Source of the DNA: JBLMZH01 sp050258715
GTDB taxonomy: Bacteria > Patescibacteriota > Doudnabacteria > UBA920 > O2-02-FULL-48-8
NCBI GenBank assembly: GCA_050258715.1
Contig: JBLMZH010000027.1
Location: 1-27,575, forward strand
Length of the DNA stretch: 27,575 bases
Reading direction: 5' to 3'
Below, one piece after another: positions 15,507-22,290 of the stretch. The notes below the pieces were generated by a model. That model worked only from the letters and a program-made list of their open reading frames with translations. It did not search any database and had not been told where the DNA came from. Position 1 is the first letter of the stretch, and the number at the start of each line of letters is the position of its first letter. Made by a program: the position numbers and the translations under genes.

Positions 15507-16948
15507 ACGATCGGCTCCTCTGGATTTAATTCCTTCCGGATGTTGGCCGCATTCTTAAACAATTCCCAGTCTTGGCGGTGGAAAAATTTCAAAAGCAAAA
15601 GACAAACGGCGTACACTACGCCCCCGACCAATATCACTATCCAGACGTTCATGCTTCTTGCAAGCCAAATGGCCAGCGACATCAGGATAGTGGCGATCGC
15701 GGGCTTGGTGAAATAGCGGAAAAAATGATAATCGAGCACGCGGCGCTTGATGAAGTAGGTGTAGCCCAAAAGCTGGATGGTTTCGCTGGCCAGCGTGACC
15801 GCGGCCGCGGCCACAAACCCGTACCTAGGAATAAGAATCAGGTTTGCCGCCAGATTGAAAAGCAGATTCAGTCCCGTGATGTAAGTGGCGATCCTGGTCA
15901 GCCGCGAAATGATCAGGCTGTTGGCCGGGGTATAAATGAAAAGCACGGCCACGGCTGCCACCAAAAGCCAGAGAGCGTTGGCGGCCGGCTCAAATTCCCT
16001 TCCAAAGAAAGCGATGGTAATGGGCTTGGCCAGAAGGAATGCGCCTGCAGCCATGGGCAGGCCGACCGCGATCATATAGCGCGAATAAGTTTCAAGCCCG
16101 GCTCTGGCCTGGCCCATAAGTTTTTTGCCGAGGACCTCGGCAAAGTAGGGATAAAGAGTCACTCCGATGACTCCGGGGATAAAAGCCAGCGTATCCCAAA
16201 ATTTATAGGCTGCGGCATAATAACCCGTCTCGACGAAATTCCTCAGGTGCGGCAGAAGCAGCCCGTCGATGCGGTTATAGATGGAAAAAACCGTCAGAAA
16301 AGTAAAGGGCAGGTTCCAGACAAACAGCAGCTTGATGAATTTTCGGTCGAAATCAAATTTAAACGGCGTGAATTTCCGGTGCACGATCCAGGCGTAGACC
16401 AAAAGATCAAAAAACCCGACCGCGATATTTATCAAGGCCAGAAAAAAGATGCTCTGGCGCATCAGGACCGCCAGCAGCATCATAGCGCCGTTAATGACGG
16501 CGTTGTAGAAATTAACCTTGGCGTTTATGGTCAGCCGCTGGAAGGAAATAATGACGGCACGGAACGGAAGGCTTAAGGACATGACGACCAAAGCCAGGCC
16601 GGTAATATAAAGCGCCTGCTTGACCGCCATGGGATAATTCGAAAGCAGGACCGTTGAGTCCATGATCAGCATGAAAAAAATTCCAAGCCCCAACTGGATG
16701 GCGAAAAAATTGGTCAGATATTTGCCAGCATTGGCTCTGTCCTCCGAAATCTTCTTGATGACCAGCTGCGACATGCCAAGATCAACGAAAAAATTGAATA
16801 CCGTCAAATACGACGCAAGCAAGCCGTACTGCCCGGCGGCCTGCGGGCCCAGGTATTGAACCAGGCGGGTATAGATGAAAAATAAAATAATTCCCGAAAG
16901 GATGCGGGAAACGACGAGACTTAGGATGTTTCTGCCGGTGTGCTGCAT
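15503..16948 (-). CDS. Wzx-like polysaccharide flippase (MOP superfamily)
   Basis: The product is 481 aa with roughly 12-14 transmembrane helices throughout, beginning RNILSLVVSRILSGIILFFI and containing LGPQAAGQYGLLASYLTVFN, the N-terminal pattern of Wzx/RfbX-type MOP transporters. It flips lipid-linked oligosaccharide units across the membrane for Wzy-dependent assembly. It is the first gene of a tandem set with GT4, Wzy-like, TPR and two GT2 genes, consistent with a complete minimal surface-glycan pathway. No initiating glycosyl-phosphate transferase is visible here. Confidence 0.92.
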   Translation of the reverse strand: MQHTGRNILSLVVSRILSGIILFFIYTRLVQYLGPQAAGQYGLLASYLTVFNFFVDLGMSQLVIKKISEDRANAGKYLTNFFAIQLGLGIFFMLIMDSTVLLSNYPMAVKQALYITGLALVVMSLSLPFRAVIISFQRLTINAKVNFYNAVINGAMMLLAVLMRQSIFFLALINIAVGFFDLLVYAWIVHRKFTPFKFDFDRKFIKLLFVWNLPFTFLTVFSIYNRIDGLLLPHLRNFVETGYYAAAYKFWDTLAFIPGVIGVTLYPYFAEVLGKKLMGQARAGLETYSRYMIAVGLPMAAGAFLLAKPITIAFFGREFEPAANALWLLVAAVAVLFIYTPANSLIISRLTRIATYITGLNLLFNLAANLILIPRYGFVAAAAVTLASETIQLLGYTYFIKRRVLDYHFFRYFTKPAIATILMSLAIWLARSMNVWIVILVGGVVYAVCLLLLKFFHRQDWELFKNAANIRKELNPEEPIV

Positions 16949-16954
16949 GGGGTA

Positions 16955-16963
16955 ATTATAGCA
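16955..16963 (-). promoter_or_regulatory. Extended -10 promoter of the polysaccharide operon, leaderless
   Basis: TGCTATAAT (TGnTATAAT) ends 6 nt before the flippase ATG (16948). Transcription should therefore start on or next to the AUG, leaving no room for a ribosome binding site. Same architecture as at alaS. It is back-to-back with the sigma-factor promoter on the other strand. Confidence 0.65.
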
Positions 16964-16993
16964 TTATTAAGCATTTCAGAAACGCAGCCGTAA

Positions 16994-17023
16994 TTGACAG
17001 CGTTCCACGCAATTGCTTAAGAT
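16994..17023 (+). promoter_or_regulatory. Promoter of the sigma/ParB-like operon
   Basis: TTGACA (16994-16999), an 18-bp spacer and TAAGAT (17018-17023) give a start near 17030. A palindrome GCAATTGC (17009-17016) lies in the spacer and could be an operator, or chance. The -35 is a housekeeping-type box; no separate ECF-type promoter was recognised. Confidence 0.6.
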
Positions 17024-17047
17024 ATCAATACTGTCTAAGGAGGACAT

Positions 17048-17566
17048 ATGGCTATTCATCCTGATTTGGAAAGGCAGATAGTCGCCCTCCGCCCCGAAGT
17101 CGAATTGTTCTGTGCTTATCTGCTCTGCCGATACCTCGGCAACAATCAGATGGCTCCGGATTTTGCTCAATTGACGATAACCAAGGGACTGCTTGGCGCC
17201 GGCTCGTTCAAAAACCGGTCCAAACTTAAAACTTGGCTGTTCGGCATTGCAAAATTCACGATCATAAGCCATCTGAGAAGCAGCAGCAGGGAACGCGAGC
17301 TCACGGTCGAGCTCGAACCCTTGATCAGAACGGAAACCCTGAGACTGTTTGTCGAACAAGCGCCCGGCAGAAACACTCGCGAGGACCAACTGATCAGGAA
17401 GATCGATTTCGCCAAGGCTTTCCAGAAAGCGCGGCCTCGTTACCAGCAGGTCGTCAGTTTGTTCGAGCTCGGCTACGGCCTCCAGGAAATTGCGGACAAG
17501 CTAGACATCCCCGTGGGAACGGTCAAGAGCAGACTCTTCCGTTTCAGGCAGCGGCTTCCCGAGTAG
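17048..17566 (+). CDS. RNA polymerase sigma-70-family factor, ECF-like
   Basis: The product is 172 aa, the size of a two-domain ECF sigma. Region 2 is at about 20-80, with FKNRSKLKTWLFGIAKFTII followed by SHLRSSSR (the -10 recognition/core-binding helix pattern of sigma-70). Region 4 is at about 128-170, with ARPRYQQVVSLFELGYGLQE followed by an HTH, IADKLDIPVGTVKSRLFRFR. Region 2 is shorter and more divergent than usual at its N-terminus. A strong AAGGAGG lies 4 nt before the ATG, unlike the neighbouring genes. It is followed 22 nt later by the ParB-like gene. No anti-sigma factor with a recognisable domain is adjacent; the 43-aa single-TM protein nearby is the only membrane candidate. Confidence 0.85.
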   Translation: MAIHPDLERQIVALRPEVELFCAYLLCRYLGNNQMAPDFAQLTITKGLLGAGSFKNRSKLKTWLFGIAKFTIISHLRSSSRERELTVELEPLIRTETLRLFVEQAPGRNTREDQLIRKIDFAKAFQKARPRYQQVVSLFELGYGLQEIADKLDIPVGTVKSRLFRFRQRLPE

Positions 17567-17588
17567 CTCAACACAGTAAGGAGGAAGG

Positions 17589-18905
17589 ATGAGCGGAACA
17601 GTTGCTTCAAAACCCCTTCCCCTTGCGGGAAGGGCTCTGGTCATCGGAATGGCCCCTGGAACGGTCCTCCAATTCAAGTACCGCCACTGGGTGCACTTCT
17701 GCAACTACTGGGACATCAAAGGCGAATCAGACATAACCCCCGAATTCCGAGCCGTACTGGTTAGCAAGGGAATCGACCCTGAGGACCGGAAGCGCATTCG
17801 GGAACTGGTCGCAAAAGGCAACGGCAACAAGCCGACCCTGACCGAAGTCGACAGCCTTCCCATCCTGCAAGAGCGCTTGAACGCCCTCTTCTCCGGTCTC
17901 GATCTTTCCGTCCCGCCGAACGGCAAAAAGCCGGAGCCCAAACCTCCCGCCCCTCTCCCGAAGCCGGCCCCGGCAGAACCTGCGCCCCACCCCTTTTCGC
18001 TGGCGATTCGCGAAGAAGATGTGGAAGGGGCAGTCTGGGCAGATACGGACAAGATTCGCCCTTTCCAAAGCCAGCCCCGGAAATTCTTCTCCGACGAGAA
18101 GATGAAGGAGCTGAAGGCCAGCATCAGGGCAATCGGCCAGCAAACGCCGATCATCGTCAAAAGAATCGACGACCCCCACTTCCAATACGAACTCCTTGAC
18201 GGCGAACGGCGGCTGAAGGCCTGCACTGACTTGAAGATCAAGAGGATGCTCGTTTGCATCAGGAGAGTGGGTTCGGCCGAGGACCAGTTCATCGCTTCAG
18301 TGGTGGCTAACTTCGCCCGCGAAGGTCACACGCCCCTCGAGACCGCAAGGGCCATCGCCCGCATCCGAGCCGACCCGAGAATCAAGGAGTTGTCTCCCGG
18401 GCAGCAAATCGAGCAGATTGCCGAAATCTTCGGCCGCTCAACGGTCTGGGTCTACCAGCACCTCCAGCTTCTCAGCCTCCACCCTGAAATCATCAAGATG
18501 ATGGAGGCGGACGACGAAGGCGGCCCGGAAATCGGGATCTCGATCGGCATCGCCCTGGCCAGGGTCTCAGACGCCGAACTTCAGCTCAAGCTCTGCAGGC
18601 ATATCGTCAAGAACGGCTACGGCATCCATCAGGCCCGCAACTACATCGAGCACCACGTCGACAATGATGACCTTAAGCGGAAACGAAAGCCGAGCGACGA
18701 TTTCAAACTGCTCGACAGTTTCCTTCAGCGGCTGGTGGTGTCATCGCAGATGATCACTGACATGCCCCATCATTCGCTCGAGGATCTCTTCAAGAACCGC
18801 AATCGAGACGATCTCGACAAGACCATCAAAGTCATCGACCAAGGGCTAGAGGCTCTGTACATCATCAGGGAGGAAATCGCCAGGCTGAAACAGCGCGGCA
18901 AATGA
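17589..18905 (+). CDS. ParB/Spo0J-like protein with a novel N-terminal region
   Basis: The product is 438 aa. Residues 1-105 are an unassigned domain (WVHFCNYWDIKGESDI visible). Residues 106-135 are a Pro/Lys/Ala-rich linker. Residues 149-235 match the ParB N-terminal domain: DKIRPFQSQPRKFFSDEKM, then the box ELLDGERRLKACTDL (GERR at 205-208, the CTP/phosphate-binding signature). Residues about 255-305 carry an HTH (EQIAEIFGRSTVWVYQHLQL). A C-terminal coiled region follows. No ParA is adjacent, so this may be a plasmid-type partition relic, a nucleoid-occlusion or regulatory ParB-like factor, or a transcription factor. Strong AAGGAGG precedes the ATG, and the linker region is markedly GC-rich. 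Confidence 0.8.
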   Translation: MSGTVASKPLPLAGRALVIGMAPGTVLQFKYRHWVHFCNYWDIKGESDITPEFRAVLVSKGIDPEDRKRIRELVAKGNGNKPTLTEVDSLPILQERLNALFSGLDLSVPPNGKKPEPKPPAPLPKPAPAEPAPHPFSLAIREEDVEGAVWADTDKIRPFQSQPRKFFSDEKMKELKASIRAIGQQTPIIVKRIDDPHFQYELLDGERRLKACTDLKIKRMLVCIRRVGSAEDQFIASVVANFAREGHTPLETARAIARIRADPRIKELSPGQQIEQIAEIFGRSTVWVYQHLQLLSLHPEIIKMMEADDEGGPEIGISIGIALARVSDAELQLKLCRHIVKNGYGIHQARNYIEHHVDNDDLKRKRKPSDDFKLLDSFLQRLVVSSQMITDMPHHSLEDLFKNRNRDDLDKTIKVIDQGLEALYIIREEIARLKQRGK

Positions 18906-18912
18906 ATCGAAA

Positions 18913-18954
18913 GGGCCCTCACAGCAATAGAATGTTGTGGGGGCCCGTTTTTTT
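18913..18954 (+). terminator. Intrinsic terminator of the sigma/ParB-like operon
   Basis: GGGCCCTCACA (18913-18923) pairs with TGTGGGGGCCC (18936-18946), 11 bp with one T-G, followed by G and seven T (18948-18954). It lies 8 nt after the ParB-like stop codon. Confidence 0.9.
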
Positions 18955-18964
18955 CGACAAATAG

Positions 18965-19001
18965 AAAGCGGCTGAAACCTTGAAAAGGTTTCAGCCGCTT
19001 T
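18965..19001 (-). terminator. Perfect 17-bp hairpin ending the small-gene pair
   Basis: AAAGCGGCTGAAACCTT (18965-18981) and its exact reverse complement (18985-19001) are separated by only GAA. In the minus direction it lies 22 nt after the stop of the 43-aa gene and ends in a short T-run (TTTCTATTTG). It is back-to-back with the plus-strand terminator just left of it and may act in both directions. Confidence 0.7.
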
Positions 19002-19023
19002 GAGGGCTTGATGATGGCTTCGC

Positions 19024-19155
19024 TTACCTGACGCACCCGGGCTCCTTGGAAACGAACCGAGCAGGATCCACGAACAGTTCGTTGCTCCGGCGATACCGCC
19101 TGTAGGCGATCGCTGCAAGCAGGAGCGTCCCGCAAACGATCATCGTCTCGATCAT
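19024..19155 (-). CDS. 43-aa single-pass membrane microprotein
   Basis: ATG 19155-19153 to TAA 19026-19024, encoding MIETMIVCGTLLLAAIAYRR and then a basic/polar tail ending EPGCVR. Residues 4-18 are a short hydrophobic helix followed by the stop-transfer cluster RRYRR, so N-out/C-in is predicted. A strong ribosome binding site (GGAGGGGGA, directly before the ATG) supports translation. It lies 25 nt after the 71-aa gene in the same transcript, with a terminator after it. No homologue recognised. It could be a toxin, an anti-sigma-like regulator or a membrane adaptor; none of these can be decided from sequence. Confidence 0.65.
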   Translation of the reverse strand: MIETMIVCGTLLLAAIAYRRYRRSNELFVDPARFVSKEPGCVR

Positions 19156-19180
19156 TCCCCCTCCAGTCTTATTGACCGGT

Positions 19181-19396
19181 TTAGGCGGAACCCCAGACCT
19201 GGGCCTTGGTCCTCTCGTAGACTTCGTGGCAGCTCTTGCACCTGATGCCGTCCTCGCGATCGGAGCAGTAGACGTGTGCCTCGATCTTTTCCGCGATCTT
19301 GTCGGTGCCCTTGGGGAGTTTCCCCTGGAAGGGCTCGACAGGAAGCATCTTGAAGAAGAACCGGATCTGGTCTTGGGTCCGCTGACAAGTGGCCAT
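19181..19396 (-). CDS. 71-aa Cys-rich protein, probable zinc-binding
   Basis: ATG 19396-19394 is chosen because AAGGAGG lies 4 nt before it; the frame is open further upstream but lies within the promoter. The protein has MATCQRTQDQIRFFFKMLPV, a basic centre, and a C-terminal cysteine cluster YCSDREDGIRCKSCHEVY (C44, C53, C56, H57). That spacing could bind a metal ion. CKSCH also fits the haem-c CxxCH motif, but there is no signal peptide. No family recognised. First gene of a two-gene unit with the 43-aa membrane protein, convergent to the sigma/ParB-like operon. Confidence 0.7.
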   Translation of the reverse strand: MATCQRTQDQIRFFFKMLPVEPFQGKLPKGTDKIAEKIEAHVYCSDREDGIRCKSCHEVYERTKAQVWGSA

Positions 19397-19448
19397 CAAT
19401 CCTCCTTCTGGCTCGTACCTTCGGTTCGTCCCGAAACTGTGATAGCTA

Positions 19449-19477
19449 ATTCTACACAATGCTCGGGAAAAAATCAA
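19449..19477 (-). promoter_or_regulatory. Promoter of the 71-aa/43-aa gene pair
   Basis: TTGATT (19477-19472), exactly 17 bp, TAGAAT (19454-19449) on the minus strand. Predicted start near 19442, leaving a ~45-nt leader that holds the AAGGAGG site. The -35 box begins only 10 nt after the rarA stop codon. Confidence 0.65.
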
Positions 19478-19486
19478 GTCTTGGCC

Positions 19487-20635
19487 TTAAGAGGACTTTC
19501 TTTTCAGATATTTTCTGCCTTTAAGCTTGTCGGGAAGCAGGTCTTTTTTCGTGTATTTTTCATAGCCCTCGCCGTATCCCAGTTCTTTCATGAGCTTGGT
19601 CGGGGCGTTTCGAATTTCAAGCGGGATCGGAAGATTGCCCTGTTTTTTTACGTCATCGACCGCGGCAAAGTAAGCGTTGTAGGAATCGCGGTTTTTCGGA
19701 GCCAAAGCCAGATAATTGGCGCCGTGGGCCAGATTAATGGCACATTCGGGATAGCCGATCATCTCCACTGCCCGGAACACGTCGTTGGCGACCATCAAGG
19801 CCTTGGGGTCGGCCAAGCCCACATCCTCGGACGCGAACACGACCATTCTCCTTGCGATGAATTTCGGGTCCTCGCCTGACTCGACCATCCTGGCCAGATA
19901 ATACACAGCCGCGTCCGGATTGGAGGCGCGCATGGATTTGATGAACGCGCTGATGGTGTTGTAGTGTTCTTCGGCCTGTTTGTCGTAACGAAGATATTTG
20001 TCCTGCAGCGTCTTCGTAAGATTTTCGACCGTGATCTTTTTATAAAAGTTCAGCGTGTTTTCGATCATGGTGATGGCCTGGCGCGCGTCGCCGTTGGCCA
20101 TATTGATGAGCCAGTTTCTGGCCTGAGCGTCCATCTTCACTTCCGCCCGGTCAATTATCTTTTTGATATCGTCTTCGGACAGTTCCTTAAGCGTAAAGAC
20201 CCGGCAGCGGGAAAGCAAAGGAGAAATAACCTCGAAGCTCGGATTTTCCGTAGTCGCGCCGATGAGGGTCAAATGCCCGCTCTCCACGGACGGCAGCAAA
20301 AAATCCTGCTGGGCCTTGTTGAACCTGTGGATCTCATCCAAAAACAAAACCTTGGGCTTATGGTCCAAAAGATCCGGACGCTTGTCGATGATCTTCCTGA
20401 TATCGTCCTTGCCCGCGGACACGGCCGAGAGCTCGTAATAAGAAGCGCCGATCGCGTTTGAGTAAATCCTGGCGAGAGTGGTTTTGCCCACCCCCGGAGG
20501 CCCCCAAAGAATAAAGGAAAAAAGATGCTTTTGCTCGATAGCAATGCGAAGCGGCTGGTTGGCCCCGACCAGATGTTCTTGCCCGACGAATTCGTCTAGG
20601 TTTTTTGGCCTAAGTTTTGAGGCTAAAGGTTCCAT
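19487..20635 (-). CDS. rarA: RarA/MgsA replication-associated recombination AAA+ ATPase
   Basis: The product is 382 aa. MEPLASKLRPKNLDEFVGQE is the conserved RarA N-terminus. Walker A GPPGVGKT (45-52), Walker B VLFLDEIHRFN (96-106) and sensor 1 LIGATTENPSF are all present. The C-terminal MgsA domain includes AFIKSMRASNPDAAVYYLAR and FASEDVGLADPKAL. RarA acts at stalled replication forks with SSB and is related to clamp-loader ATPases. Slightly shorter than E. coli RarA (447 aa). Its 3' end abuts the promoter of the small-gene pair. Confidence 0.95.
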   Translation of the reverse strand: MEPLASKLRPKNLDEFVGQEHLVGANQPLRIAIEQKHLFSFILWGPPGVGKTTLARIYSNAIGASYYELSAVSAGKDDIRKIIDKRPDLLDHKPKVLFLDEIHRFNKAQQDFLLPSVESGHLTLIGATTENPSFEVISPLLSRCRVFTLKELSEDDIKKIIDRAEVKMDAQARNWLINMANGDARQAITMIENTLNFYKKITVENLTKTLQDKYLRYDKQAEEHYNTISAFIKSMRASNPDAAVYYLARMVESGEDPKFIARRMVVFASEDVGLADPKALMVANDVFRAVEMIGYPECAINLAHGANYLALAPKNRDSYNAYFAAVDDVKKQGNLPIPLEIRNAPTKLMKELGYGEGYEKYTKKDLLPDKLKGRKYLKRKSS

Positions 20636-20647
20636 AAAAGTGGCTGA

Positions 20648-20676
20648 ATTATATACCTGCCGCCAAAAATTACAAA
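20648..20676 (-). promoter_or_regulatory. Probable rarA promoter
   Basis: TATAAT (20653-20648) lies 12 nt before the rarA ATG. The -35 candidate TTTGTA (20676-20671), 17 bp upstream, is weak and touches the edge of the inverted repeat. Predicted leader ~5 nt, too short for a ribosome binding site. Confidence 0.55.
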
Positions 20677-20807
20677 TTCTAAATCCTAAACACTAAGCTC
20701 TAAACAAGCTCGAAAATTCAAATGTTCAAAGGTTTAAATTAAGTTTAAAGTTTTGAATTTTCAACATTTGAATTTGTTTAGAATTTAGAACTTAGGGTTT
20801 AGAACTT
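20672..20807. repeat. AT-rich imperfect inverted repeat with ~60-bp arms
   Basis: The left arm (from 20672, ACAAATTCTAAATCCTAAAC and onward) and the reverse complement of the right arm (ending 20807) share TTCTAAA, CCTAA, TCTAAACAA and TTCAAATGTT blocks in the same order, around a centre near 20740. It holds no gene. The 276-bp gap 20636-20911 contains, in order, the rarA promoter, this repeat, a small terminator and the M23 promoter. Could be a MITE-like remnant or a structural element. Confidence 0.6.
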
Positions 20808-20810
20808 AAT

Positions 20811-20831
20811 AAAAAAGGCGGCCTTTGCCGC
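20811..20831 (-). terminator. Orphan intrinsic terminator in the minus direction
   Basis: GCGGC (20818-20822) and GCCGC (20827-20831) form a 5-bp hairpin. In the minus direction it is followed by C and TTTTTT. There is no minus-strand gene immediately upstream, since the M23 gene is on the plus strand, so it may stop antisense transcription or end a small unannotated RNA. Confidence 0.45.
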
Positions 20832-20875
20832 TGCTTGTATTATAGCCCTATTCGCCGTTTCCCGCAAAATATCAA

Positions 20876-20905
20876 TAGACAATCCGAAATCAATGGGGGT
20901 AATCT
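20876..20905 (+). promoter_or_regulatory. Possible promoter of the M23 peptidase gene
   Basis: TAGACA (20876-20881), 18 bp, TAATCT (20900-20905), then 6 nt to the ATG at 20912. If used, it gives a leaderless transcript, as at other native genes here. The -10 box is only a partial match. Confidence 0.4.
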
Positions 20906-20911
20906 TATGGC

Positions 20912-21583
20912 ATGAAAAATAACTACAAATATCTTGTTTTGGCAGTTGCTGTGATTTTAATCTTAGGCTTAGGCTTGCTTAAAAAGCCAAAGTCGGCGGA
21001 TTCTATTCCTAATCAAAACAACAGCTCCACTGGACCAACAAGCCAAAACACGAACGCTGATGCGGCTTCAACAAATACTGCTGGATTATCCCAGCCTTTG
21101 GACAAAGTTTTGGAAAGGGTGACAAAAAAGCCGTTCGGAATCTTTGTCACGCCTAAAAGTTCTCCGGTAAATCCCGAACGGTTTACCGGATACCATACTG
21201 GTACGGATTTCGAGATCCTGCCCAACGAAGAAAATTCGGACGTATCCGTGGCCGCAATTTGTTCAGGCAAAATTTTACGCAAAGAAACAGCCAGAGGTTA
21301 CGGCGGTCTTTTGACCCAGTCGTGCACGATCAACGGCCAGGCGGTCACGGTTTATTACGGCCACATTAAATTGGCAAGCGTGGCCAAAAAAGCCGGCGAT
21401 GAATTGGCGGCTGGGGAAAAATTCGCAATTTTAGGGAAGGGTTATTCTTCAGAAACCGGCGGCGAGCGCAAACATCTGCATTTAGGCATTCATAAAGGAA
21501 CTTCAATCGATAACCGAGGCTACGTTTCGTCAGCAAACCTCTTGCCAAACTGGATCGACAGCCAAACAGTTTTGCCAAAATAA
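20912..21583 (+). CDS. Membrane-anchored M23 (LytM-type) peptidase
   Basis: The product is 223 aa. An N-terminal transmembrane helix or signal anchor (about 7-23) is followed by a Ser/Asn/Thr-rich linker (29-60) and a compact M23 domain. Zinc ligands fit HTGTD (H95, D99) and HLHLG (H190), with H151 in YYGHIKLA. M23 enzymes cut peptidoglycan cross-bridges; some members are inactive activators, but all motifs are present here. Transcribed divergently from rarA. Intrinsic terminator-like hairpin follows. Confidence 0.88.
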   Translation: MKNNYKYLVLAVAVILILGLGLLKKPKSADSIPNQNNSSTGPTSQNTNADAASTNTAGLSQPLDKVLERVTKKPFGIFVTPKSSPVNPERFTGYHTGTDFEILPNEENSDVSVAAICSGKILRKETARGYGGLLTQSCTINGQAVTVYYGHIKLASVAKKAGDELAAGEKFAILGKGYSSETGGERKHLHLGIHKGTSIDNRGYVSSANLLPNWIDSQTVLPK

Positions 21584-21600
21584 ATTTTTTTTCTCTTAAT

Positions 21601-21640
21601 AAAAAAGTGCCGGCTGCTTGTTGTACAAGCAACCGGCTTT
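21601..21640. terminator. Bidirectional terminator between M23 and the 210-aa gene
   Basis: GCCGGCTGCTTG (21609-21620) pairs with CAAGCAACCGGC (21626-21637), 12 bp with one mismatch. In the minus direction it is followed by AC and TTTTTT, ending the 210-aa gene. In the plus direction only TTT follows, so it serves the M23 gene less well. Confidence 0.75.
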
Positions 21641-21657
21641 CTGACTTCGCGGACTCT

Positions 21658-22290
21658 TCATCTGGCAACGGCTTCAAGGCGCTGCTCGATCGTGAGCCGT
21701 TTGAAGATCTCGTAGCACATGCAATCCACTATCTCGACCACAACTGGCGACGGCTTAGATCCGCTCGACCATGTCCCTTGTTTCCCGATGGTGACAAGAA
21801 TATTGCGCACCGCCTGGAAAGGAGCCAACCCGGCAAACTTCTTCACCTCCGCGGACAACTCGGATGAGTATTTCGCACCCGAGTACGGGACCACGGCCGG
21901 GTCTGCCTGCCGGATCAAACCGACCCTGAGCTTGAGCAGACAACTGAGTGTGGTGGAATAGGTTTCTTCAATGGCGGTCAGCTCCCCTACTCGGTTCAGC
22001 TCGTTCAGTCCCTGGAAGATGCCCAGCATCGCCCCCAAGGCATACTGCCCTTCGACGCCCGGAGAATTGTAGCTTCGGAAAAAGGGTTCGACAGCCGCTC
22101 GAAGCCACGAACAAGGATTCCCGGTCTGCGAGATGAGCAGAGCGATCGTTTCAACGATGTCCGGAAGCGTAGCTTCTTGGGCCAGATCATCGATGATTTT
22201 TTCGTACCCCTGGCTACCCTTCATGGACGCCATCAAGGCTTTGAAGGCGTGATTTCGAAACGGCAAGCCCGCACCACTTTGAGCACCCAT
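21658..22290 (-). CDS. Unknown 210-aa helical protein with a strong ribosome binding site
   Basis: No family recognised. ATG 22290 is set by AGGAGG 5 nt upstream; an ATG 4 nt earlier is out of frame. The sequence looks mostly helical (ETIALLISQTGNPCSWLRAA; MLGIFQGLNELNRVGELTAI; ECMCYEIF-like C-terminal helix with two Cys), without a signal peptide, transmembrane helix or known catalytic motif. It is a single-gene unit with its own promoter and terminators on both sides. In ribosome-binding-site strength and GC-rich codon choice it resembles the sigma/ParB-like block, not its neighbours. Confidence 0.75.
   Translation of the reverse strand: MGAQSGAGLPFRNHAFKALMASMKGSQGYEKIIDDLAQEATLPDIVETIALLISQTGNPCSWLRAAVEPFFRSYNSPGVEGQYALGAMLGIFQGLNELNRVGELTAIEETYSTTLSCLLKLRVGLIRQADPAVVPYSGAKYSSELSAEVKKFAGLAPFQAVRNILVTIGKQGTWSSGSKPSPVVVEIVDCMCYEIFKRLTIEQRLEAVAR

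Noticed and set aside
15572..16576. Long open frame on the plus strand, opposite the flippase gene
   Set aside because: It is antisense to a convincing multi-pass membrane protein. Its product is Lys/Gln/Asp-rich low-complexity, as expected when hydrophobic codons are read backwards, and it has no ribosome binding site.
19224..19238. CKSCH in the 71-aa protein as a cytochrome c haem site
   Set aside because: No signal peptide or other cytochrome features. Together with the other cysteines it fits a metal-binding cluster better.
19172..19879. Open frame of 235 codons on the plus strand, opposite rarA and the 71-aa gene
   Set aside because: It overlaps two better-supported minus-strand genes including the well-conserved RarA C-terminus, and shows no family features.
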